Below are positions 1-5,833 of a stretch of DNA of 11,179 nucleotides, in pieces. This DNA is from Stephanodiscus triporus (lineage: Eukaryota > Bacillariophyta > Thalassiosirophyceae > Thalassiosirales > Thalassiosiraceae), in assembly GCA_036939755.1 (NCBI GenBank), contig JALLAZ010000940.1, positions 1-11,179 on the forward strand, written 5' to 3'. The notes under the pieces were generated by a model. It did not search any database and was not told the DNA's origin. It was given only the letters and a program-made list of their open reading frames with translations. Position numbers and translations under genes: made by a program. Each line of letters opens with the position of its first letter. Within the stretch, counting starts at the first letter, position 1.

Positions 1-176
1 GTCAAACTCAATGATTCTTTTGTCAGAGCAGTCTGCGTTGTGCCATTATGTACAAGACCACGCCTTGCGAAAACAAAATCATACGTCCAAGAGAAGGTGA
101 AGCGAACTCATCCGTGATTAAGCCTCCTCGGCATATCATGCGTCCAAGACCACGAGGGGAAGGGAGCGGCAGACAT
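1..176. other. 3' flank of transporter gene, no gene seen
   Basis: This stretch lies downstream of the minus-strand transporter stop codon. I see no convincing gene in it. It contains three loosely related short direct-repeat units: CAAGACCACG at 53-62 and again at 145-154, and ATCATRCGTCCAAGA (R = A or G) at 78-92 and 135-149. No AATAAA-like polyadenylation signal is apparent on the minus strand. It probably contains the transporter 3' untranslated region, which is an inference from position only. Confidence 0.4.
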
Positions 177-2351
177 TCACAGCGTAGGCCCCAGCGACGC
201 TTGCTCGGGGTCATCGCGTCGCTTTTTAGCCAGCTCGGCCTCGTATCGCAAGTACCTGCCATCGAAGGTCGCGAAGTAAACGGCGGAAATCGCGGAAATC
301 ACGATGAGCAGATAGAAGGAGAAGGTGTACGGCGGACGTCCGCTCCCCAGCACCAGCGCGTCGTCCGTCGTTGTTGCGTCGGCGGCGGCAACCCCCACAT
401 CTCGCACGACCTTGAAAAGCGGTATGAAAAGCGCGCTGAAGAGGTTGCAGCTAAGCTGCATAATCACCAGGACCGTGTTCTCGCTCAACGGATGGGCCAA
501 CTCCACCGCCAACTCCGCCACCACGGGAAGCAACGGGCCGAGGCACCCCGACACCGCCAGGAGCGACCAGCGCACGTCTCCCGCGCGATGCTCGTCGAGG
601 CTGACGCCGCACTCCGCGAGCGCGACGACGCTCAGCACCATGAGGACCAACGTGACCACGAAGTACGATCGCGTCCTGTCGGTGAAGGACCCGACGACCA
701 TCGAGGAGAGCATGATGATGAGCTGGAACAGCGCGCCGATGATCGCCACGTATACGGACGCCGTGGATACGCCCCCCCCCGACGACCCCCCGTCGCCGTT
801 CGCGCCGCCGCCGCCGCCGCCCGCGTCGCCGTATTTGTGGTAGTCGCCCCGGACCAGATAATCGAGGTACGTGGACAGGACGTTGACGACGACCCCGACG
901 CAGGTGAACACCGCCAGGCACTGCGAGAAGCCCCTACGGGAGAAGCACGCCCTTGCCGCGAGGAATATCTGATCGTCTCGGATGTCGATCTCCAGATGGT
1001 GAGGAGTTTGGGTGAGCGTCGGCTCGGCGCCATCGCACTCGGCGCAGAAGAACGACGATCCGTCGACGGAGTAGGGAGACGCGAGGTCGAAATAGGGCGA
1101 CGCGGCGCGGTCGTGCCGCGCCGACATGGGGGGATCGGGGGGGCGTCGGGAGGACGAGGACGATCGCGTCGGCGATTCGCCCTCGCGATGGGAAACGTGC
1201 CGACGAAGGAGGGAGCGCGCCGACGCGTCCAGGGCGCTGCCCGACGACGCGATGATCGGATCGTCGTCCGCCCCGACGTATCCGCCGCCGGCATCATCGT
1301 CGCGACGACTATGATCATCGCGCATGATGCGGCGATCGCCGCCCACGAGCAGTCTCGACGACGCCCTCCGCAGCACGTCCCTGACGCTCACCTCCAACGT
1401 CCCCCTCATGATCCTCGAGCTGCCGCTGGGCGGCGTGGGCGGCGCGTCCTCCAGCTGCGTCGCCGTGCCGACGAACGCGAGGACGCCGAACGCGCTGAGC
1501 AGTCCGAAGTAATTCGCGATCTGCGACGGCGACTGGACGTAGAGGGCACCCACGACGAACGCCAGTCCCACCCCGAGCTGGTTCGCGTTGAGCGCGATCG
1601 ACGTGGCGAGCGTGCGCTCCTCCCGTGGGAACCACGCCGCCGACAGGAGGGAGGGGGTGCACTGGAAGAGCGGATTCGCGAGGCCCACGAGGAAGAACCC
1701 CGCGTACAGGGCGCGCGCGCCGGGCATGCCGTGGTGCAGGTCGGTCACGTGCAGGAACGGCGGCAGTCCGCCGCTCTTGATCAGGTTGCCGATCATGTTG
1801 CAGAACGCCCCGAGGACGATCGTACGACGCAGGCCGAGACGGCCGAGTATCCACGGCTCCAGGGCCGTGCCGACGCTGCTCGCGACGAGGAAGCAGGTGA
1901 CGAGGGCCTCCGGCTGGACGTACGCGCGCGCGTCGTTGTCGTTCATGTAGACGTAGTCGTCGTCGGCGCCGTACGCGCGTGACGTGATGGTGGAGATGGG
2001 AGCGACGCTCAGTCCAGTCCAGTCGGAGAGCAGGTTCAGGACGGACAGGTAGAACAGCATCACCCATCGCTTCGGGTACACGCGGTAGCCATAGCCTGAT
2101 CCCGCGTCGTCGTCGTCGTCGTCGCCGTCGCCGCCGCCGCCGAGATTGTCGAATTTTTCGTAACCGTCGTCGTCGTCGTCGTGATTCGTTGGTTTATTGG
2201 GGCGGATGGCGGACGTCGTCGTCGACGAGGGGGGACCATCGTCGACGTCGAGGAGAAGAGTCGACGGCGATGACGAGGCGGTCCCTCCTCCTCCTCCTCC
2301 TCCTCCTCCTCCTCCTCCTCCTCCTACTCTCCCCCCCAGTCGGGATCTCAT
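177..2351 (-). CDS. Major facilitator transporter, FLVCR/SLC49-like
   Basis: This encodes a 724-residue polytopic membrane protein of the major facilitator superfamily. Numbering is from the ATG at 2351; an in-frame GTG lies two codons upstream, and the frame is open back to about 2426. Residues 1-94 are a low-complexity, presumably cytosolic tail with a 14-Gly run and two Asp runs. Helices 1-6 lie at about 95-300. A long Ser/Arg/Asp-rich loop follows at about 300-475, and helices 7-12 at about 476-697. The segment at about 207-272 (GL.NP.FQ, then an AAWFP-EER-LATSIALNANQLG stretch) closely resembles helices 4-5 of FLVCR/SLC49 carriers, which move haem, choline, ethanolamine or related solutes. 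The substrate here cannot be read from sequence. The gene has no visible intron and ends at TGA 177-179. It is divergent from the retroelement, whose leader shares its upstream spacer. Another MFS branch is possible. Confidence 0.82.
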   Translation of the reverse strand: MRSRLGGRVGGGGGGGGGGGGGGTASSSPSTLLLDVDDGPPSSTTTSAIRPNKPTNHDDDDDGYEKFDNLGGGGDGDDDDDDAGSGYGYRVYPKRWVMLFYLSVLNLLSDWTGLSVAPISTITSRAYGADDDYVYMNDNDARAYVQPEALVTCFLVASSVGTALEPWILGRLGLRRTIVLGAFCNMIGNLIKSGGLPPFLHVTDLHHGMPGARALYAGFFLVGLANPLFQCTPSLLSAAWFPREERTLATSIALNANQLGVGLAFVVGALYVQSPSQIANYFGLLSAFGVLAFVGTATQLEDAPPTPPSGSSRIMRGTLEVSVRDVLRRASSRLLVGGDRRIMRDDHSRRDDDAGGGYVGADDDPIIASSGSALDASARSLLRRHVSHREGESPTRSSSSSRRPPDPPMSARHDRAASPYFDLASPYSVDGSSFFCAECDGAEPTLTQTPHHLEIDIRDDQIFLAARACFSRRGFSQCLAVFTCVGVVVNVLSTYLDYLVRGDYHKYGDAGGGGGGANGDGGSSGGGVSTASVYVAIIGALFQLIIMLSSMVVGSFTDRTRSYFVVTLVLMVLSVVALAECGVSLDEHRAGDVRWSLLAVSGCLGPLLPVVAELAVELAHPLSENTVLVIMQLSCNLFSALFIPLFKVVRDVGVAAADATTTDDALVLGSGRPPYTFSFYLLIVISAISAVYFATFDGRYLRYEAELAKKRRDDPEQASLGPTL
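2105..2182. repeat. CGT/CGC trinucleotide microsatellites encoding Asp/Gly runs
   Basis: Two pure or near-pure CGT runs (about 2105-2124 and 2165-2182), with a CCG run at about 2130-2141, lie inside the transporter gene. On the minus strand they are read as GAC and GGC codons, giving two Asp tracts and a Gly tract in the N-terminal tail. Their length is likely to vary between alleles, which is an inference. Confidence 0.85.
2285..2325. repeat. (CTC)n microsatellite encoding a 14-Gly tract
   Basis: An uninterrupted CTC/TCC repeat of about 41 bases lies just inside the transporter start. Read on the minus strand as GGA codons, it encodes 14 consecutive Gly residues from about residue 10. The repeat is purine-rich on the coding strand and is a plausible replication-slippage site. 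Changes in multiples of three would leave the frame intact. Confidence 0.9.
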
Positions 2352-2424
2352 TGACACATCTTTCGACTTGCTTGGGGGATCGACTGTCTGACTGAGGTGA
2401 GTCGTCGTCCTGATCCTCCTCTCT

Positions 2425-2455
2425 CTCTAGGTGGCACTAGGTAGAACTCCTAGAG
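2425..2455. repeat. 7-bp inverted repeat, possible element-end motif
   Basis: CTCTAGG at 2425-2431 is the exact reverse complement of CCTAGAG at 2449-2455. Inside it is a direct repeat of CTAGGT (2427-2432 and 2437-2442). The position, about 75 bases upstream of the transporter start, would suit either a transporter regulatory site or the outer edge of the retroelement. Neither is proven. Confidence 0.35.
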
Positions 2456-2526
2456 GTACGTAGCTATCTCACCACAGCGTGCCAAGGGGCTAAGCGGGTC
2501 TTAAGCCTCCAAGACGAGACAAGCAA

Positions 2527-2578
2527 GGCACGAAGTGCCAAGCGTTGTGATGTTTCCGTCCTGCCCCGAAGCTCGGGG
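2527..2578. repeat. Two compact hairpins
   Basis: GGCAC-GAA-GTGCC (2527-2539) is a perfect 5-bp stem with a 3-base loop. CCCCGA-AGC-TCGGGG (2564-2578) is a perfect 6-bp stem with a 3-base loop. They are 24 bases apart. Such tight paired hairpins suggest structured RNA or a terminal-repeat region of the retroelement. No known RNA family is recognised. Confidence 0.45.
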
Positions 2579-2720
2579 ACATGGCAATGACGTGGCCGAT
2601 GGGTTTTAACTCCCTGATCCCCGCCGCAGAAGGTAGGATGGAACTCGAAGCGACCCCGAAAGATTCTGACGTGTCTCAGAAATAAACAAGTGGGAATCTT
2701 ATGGGAGGGCACGCGGGAAT

Positions 2721-2793
2721 CACTATGTTTTATTTCGAAATAGTGGGTACGCGAAAGGCCGCGAGCCTACGAAGGATCTCCACTATTCGAAAT
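2721..2793. repeat. Imperfect 14-15-bp inverted repeat in element leader
   Basis: ATTTCGAAATAGTGG (2732-2746) is matched in reverse complement by CCACTATTCGAAAT (2780-2793), with one base missing. The left arm is itself paired with CACTAT at 2721-2726 (ATAGTG at 2740-2745). The CACTAT motif therefore occurs three times around a TTCGAA core. This is the strongest inverted repeat in the spacer. It may be part of a terminal or recombinase-recognition structure, or an RNA hairpin of the leader. Confidence 0.6.
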
Positions 2794-2908
2794 CAGGTTC
2801 GGAAAGGCGGGGAACGGAGTATCGGAGCGGCGGGGTCACGCTTCACCGATAAATCCACTCGCCTCCCCAAACCAAGCAAACAGTGCGAAGGCACCCAGGC
2901 AACGAGCT

Positions 2909-2933
2909 CACTTCATCAAGTTTAATTGAAGTG
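2909..2933. repeat. 7-bp inverted repeat in element leader
   Basis: CACTTCA (2909-2915) and TGAAGTG (2927-2933) are perfect reverse complements separated by an 11-base AT-rich loop. The site is about 180 bases upstream of the Gag start codon and would lie in the leader RNA if transcription starts upstream. A role in recombination or translation is only a guess. Confidence 0.45.
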
Positions 2934-3112
2934 CATCGCGTTGCCTTCGTCTCTGCCGTCGACTGCTTGTCGGAAGGAATTGGGAGGGGTCAAACGGCAC
3001 CTTCACGGCGGCCTAATTACCCGACACAGGGCCGACATTCTCCCCCAAATTTTCTTCTGCGGTCGTCGGCTACTCTTCGCGCGCCGTCGTCCCGTGCCAC
3101 CCACTTGTTCTC

Positions 3113-5773
3113 ATGTCAGCGGACCGCCGGCCCGAGGGGGGCGTCCCGCCTCCGGCGGGGCGCCTTTCCTCTGCGCTTTCTTCGCTTCAAGGTCGCTTTG
3201 CCGCGGCTGCGAGTTCTCCTGTTGGGGGGACGCCGGTGCCGAGAGGTGAGTCGTTTGCTTCGTCGGTCGCGTCGGTTCTCGGAGGGAGTTATGTTTTGCC
3301 GGGGGGGTTGGGGGGGAGGGGGTCATCGGTCGGAGGCGCCACCATCATCGAATCCGCGAGGGGGTCTTCGCCGAGCGCGAATGGCAGCACGGCCTTCGAG
3401 GTGATGGCGGGGTTTCGAGACCAGGTTATCTCCCCCTACTCAGCGGTGGAGGAAAATGAGGTACTCTTCTCCACGCCGACTGGCGCGGGGGTTGGACGCG
3501 AGGGAGTCCAAGATCCCACCTTCACGCTCGGGGCCACCCTTCACGAGATGAATGTGAAGGCTGCTGCGGGCCCTCCACGCACGCGCCGGCAGACAGCGCT
3601 CGAACAAGCCATGGGGCCCTTGGGGGGGGTACCAAGGCGCGAGGACGATGGATCTGTGAGCGGGGGGGACAACGACGGTGGGCGCCTCAAGGACCCTCCC
3701 CTGCTGGGGCCAAGCGCCGCGGAGGGGCTTCAGGGGGCATCCTCAAGCGTCAGGCTGTTTAGATACGACAAGACCGGGCCAGCTTTCTGCGGGGGCATAG
3801 TTGGAGGCTCGAAGAAGGCCCCGAAGCGGTTTTGTATTTCGCCCAACTGCGGAGCCGCGCACGCAAGGAAGGTCTTCGCACTGCTGGGCGACGGGGACTA
3901 CTACATCATCGAGCCTGCTCCTCGGGGGGGCTTAAGCCAAACTCTACGAGCATATCTTGACCCACCGCTCACCAAAGCGGCGGCCGAGTTCTCGCACGAC
4001 AACAAGGAGGTCCTGGAAGGGACCAACTCCCTGGAGGGCTGGCTGTCACTCTTCCGGTACTTGACTGATGCCGCCACCCGCGGGGACGCCGGGGCTGCGA
4101 CCACGGAGCTGGTGGGCTTCGCTTCGCGGGCTCGCCAGTCCGCGTTCAAGACTCCTCTGCGCGCCAACACGAGGCGGGCTCGGGAGGATGACTCGTTGGA
4201 CGAGGAGGACGGACCACCCCCCATCGTCCAAGATCTGCAAGACGCTATCTTAGGCGTTCAAGGGGAGCTGGGGGTGCGCCACCCAACGGCATCGTACGTC
4301 ACGATCCACGGGGGCCTCAAGAACCTCGAGGAGGACATCCGATCCGTCCAGGAGGGAGTGGAGGCACAGTTCAGGAGTGTGCTCTCAAGTAACCAAGCGA
4401 CGCTGGGGGCCCTCCAGTTCGAAACGTCCCAAGCCTCGGCAAGGAGTCAGGAGGTGAAGCGTTGGATGGAGCATTATCAAGCCACGGGGGGGGGGGCGGC
4501 TGAACTCTCCTCCAAGACGCAGGAGCTACAGGCGGAAGCAGCGGCCCTCCGGGGTCGTTGCGACTTCTTGGAAGGGGCCGTCACGCAGATGGCGTCCTAC
4601 GTCTCCGCGCTCAAGGACAGAGTCGACGCTGGGGGCGGTTTGGGGCCTGGCACCGCCACCACGCTCTCGCAGGTGACGCGAGGGGAATTTGACACCCACG
4701 TGCGAACAGTGCAGGTTGCACTGCAGGGCCTCCGCCAAGAGATGAAGGGAGCCCCGGTGGAGTTCGGAGGCTACAGCTTTCAGGGGTTAGATGCCTGCGT
4801 GGCATGGGCCAGGACCAACATGCCCGAGAACACCTATCAGTGCATCCCGGGGATGTTTTATGGACTTTGCCTTATCCGGGAGTCGGTGCTCTACAAGCAA
4901 GACATGAGGGAGGATGACATCCAAGCTCACAGGGTGCAGCGATCCCCCATGCAGTCGACGGTGGTGGAGTCGGTGAACACAGCCATCCCCTCCATCCTCG
5001 AAGGACCGAAGACTAATGCCATCAAGGATCCCAAGTATGACTTCGGGGCCATGAAGACGTATGCGGAGTGGAAGCCTACGAACGGCCAACCAGGCGTCTC
5101 GACCCGCTTGAAGGAAGGGCTCGAGGCATCGTGGCAACAGATACGGGGCGCAATCGATATGTTCCTGAGTACGAGCCCAGTGGCCAGGGGGGTCATGAAC
5201 GAGATGCTGGCCGAGTACAAGATCCTCTCTTCTCAGCTCTTGGTCACAGAAATCACGCTCTACTACGAGGAGATCTTATCCAAGACGGGAGGCGATCCCC
5301 CGCACAGCAAGGAGGTGAAGGAGTCCTGTTGGGCCCTGGTGACCAAGCTTTTAAGGACGGTACTCAAGGAGGTCCACAAAGTGCGCCGTTTTGCCGCCGA
5401 GGCGGTGTCTATTGGCTCGGACTCCCTCAGGACAAATGGGATGTTCCTCTACGCTGCCATGGAGGAGCTCCGCGTGTTACGGGAGTTTTCGGAGTGTGAC
5501 TGGCGGAATCACCCCAAGTTCAACCAGAGCATAGTTAGACATCTGTTCGAGACGTGTCTCCCCCGAGCGGTGTACGAGAACAGGAAGGAGGGCTCGCACA
5601 TTTTGAAATTTAACACGCTCGTGGCCACGGACGAGCGACAACAGGCGTTGATCAATGGCCTCTCAACGGGGCTTGGGGAGTTGCGCGCTAAGGTTGGGCT
5701 CCCACCGGCGAAGAAGAAAACCAAGTTCGCTCTGGGGTCCGCGGGGGGAGATCAGGTGGAACAGATCGAATGA
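3113..5773 (+). CDS. Gag-like protein of DIRS-order retrotransposon (ORF1)
   Basis: This encodes an 886-residue protein that would form the RNA-packaging particle. The role is inferred from its place upstream of RT, since no family is recognised. The ATG at 3113 is the first in a frame that is open from 3017. Residues 1-200 are low in complexity and rich in Gly, Ser, Pro and Ala. A Cys/His cluster, C226-x14-C241-x4-C246-x3-H250, sits in a small conserved-looking segment and could bind zinc. It is not the usual CCHC knuckle. An acidic stretch at 358-368 precedes a predominantly helical, probably coiled-coil region (about 370-545), followed by a helical globular region (about 550-850). Near the end is a basic patch, PAKKKTKF (865-872), which could be a nuclear localisation or nucleic-acid-binding signal. 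It ends at a single TGA (5771-5773) in the same frame as Pol, so a Gag-Pol readthrough product is likely. Confidence 0.75.
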   Translation: MSADRRPEGGVPPPAGRLSSALSSLQGRFAAAASSPVGGTPVPRGESFASSVASVLGGSYVLPGGLGGRGSSVGGATIIESARGSSPSANGSTAFEVMAGFRDQVISPYSAVEENEVLFSTPTGAGVGREGVQDPTFTLGATLHEMNVKAAAGPPRTRRQTALEQAMGPLGGVPRREDDGSVSGGDNDGGRLKDPPLLGPSAAEGLQGASSSVRLFRYDKTGPAFCGGIVGGSKKAPKRFCISPNCGAAHARKVFALLGDGDYYIIEPAPRGGLSQTLRAYLDPPLTKAAAEFSHDNKEVLEGTNSLEGWLSLFRYLTDAATRGDAGAATTELVGFASRARQSAFKTPLRANTRRAREDDSLDEEDGPPPIVQDLQDAILGVQGELGVRHPTASYVTIHGGLKNLEEDIRSVQEGVEAQFRSVLSSNQATLGALQFETSQASARSQEVKRWMEHYQATGGGAAELSSKTQELQAEAAALRGRCDFLEGAVTQMASYVSALKDRVDAGGGLGPGTATTLSQVTRGEFDTHVRTVQVALQGLRQEMKGAPVEFGGYSFQGLDACVAWARTNMPENTYQCIPGMFYGLCLIRESVLYKQDMREDDIQAHRVQRSPMQSTVVESVNTAIPSILEGPKTNAIKDPKYDFGAMKTYAEWKPTNGQPGVSTRLKEGLEASWQQIRGAIDMFLSTSPVARGVMNEMLAEYKILSSQLLVTEITLYYEEILSKTGGDPPHSKEVKESCWALVTKLLRTVLKEVHKVRRFAAEAVSIGSDSLRTNGMFLYAAMEELRVLREFSECDWRNHPKFNQSIVRHLFETCLPRAVYENRKEGSHILKFNTLVATDERQQALINGLSTGLGELRAKVGLPPAKKKTKFALGSAGGDQVEQIE
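3301..3322 (+). other. Potential G-quadruplex in Gag coding strand
   Basis: Three G runs of seven, seven and five, separated by TT and A, give at least four GGG blocks in 22 bases. This is the classic intramolecular G-quadruplex pattern in both the sense DNA strand and the mRNA. It lies about 190 bases after the Gag start codon and encodes Gly/Leu/Arg. Function is not known. Confidence 0.55.
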
Positions 5774-5833
5774 CAGGGGGGGCCTTCCCCGCTCGTAGCG
5801 GCTGTAAACCTAGTAAGCTCTGGCATTACTGCC
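5771..5833 (+). promoter_or_regulatory. Gag-Pol TGA readthrough site with downstream RNA structure
   Basis: TGA (5771-5773) is the only stop between Gag and Pol, and both lie in the same frame. It is followed by C, a +4 base that makes UGA leaky in many eukaryotes. A seven-G run comes next (5776-5782), able to pair with CCCC (5787-5790). Then comes a perfect hairpin, CCGCT-CGT-AGCGG (5789-5801), and a small one, GGCA-TTAC-TGCC (5822-5833). The first two helices share bases, so they are alternatives or could switch. The layout resembles programmed readthrough sites between gag and pol in some retroelements. The mechanism is inferred. Confidence 0.55.

Larger units (their letters stand above)
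2352..3112. other. Divergent spacer: transporter promoter, element left end and leader
   Basis: This stretch of about 760 bases lies between two divergent genes and contains no convincing coding sequence. It must include the transporter 5' region and the retroelement left terminus and leader, but I cannot place the junction. It is dense in short inverted repeats. Listed separately are 2425-2455, 2527-2578, 2721-2793 and 2909-2933. Smaller ones are TTCTGA/TCAGAA (2664-2681) and TATCGG/CCGATA (2820-2851). A direct repeat GGGAATC occurs at 2692-2698 and 2715-2721. In the Gag frame the last upstream stop is TAA at 3014-3016, and no ATG comes before 3113. Confidence 0.6.

Noticed and set aside
48..1982. 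A 644-residue plus-strand open frame opposite the transporter
   Set aside because: It has no recognisable domain and an extreme Arg/Glu/Ala/His composition. It mirrors a GC-rich gene with strong third-position bias, while the minus strand encodes a clear 12-helix carrier. It is a shadow.
2464..2712. 82-codon minus-strand frame in the spacer
   Set aside because: It is short, has no motif, and overlaps the inverted-repeat region. I see no support for coding.
2740..2830. tRNA-like stretch in the leader (possible primer or promoter boxes)
   Set aside because: GGTTCGG resembles part of a B box, but there is no matching A box, cloverleaf or CCA-end context.
2883..3404. 173-codon plus-strand frame running into the Gag start
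   Set aside because: It is Arg/Ser-rich with no motif and is out of phase with the well-supported Gag frame. It is more likely a chance frame in GC-rich leader sequence.
5771..5773. TGA read as selenocysteine, or as a sense codon in a variant code
   Set aside because: No SECIS-like structure was identified, and the residue falls at a Gag-Pol junction rather than in a redox motif. The transporter gene and Pol also end with TGA at sensible C-termini, which argues against a reassigned code.
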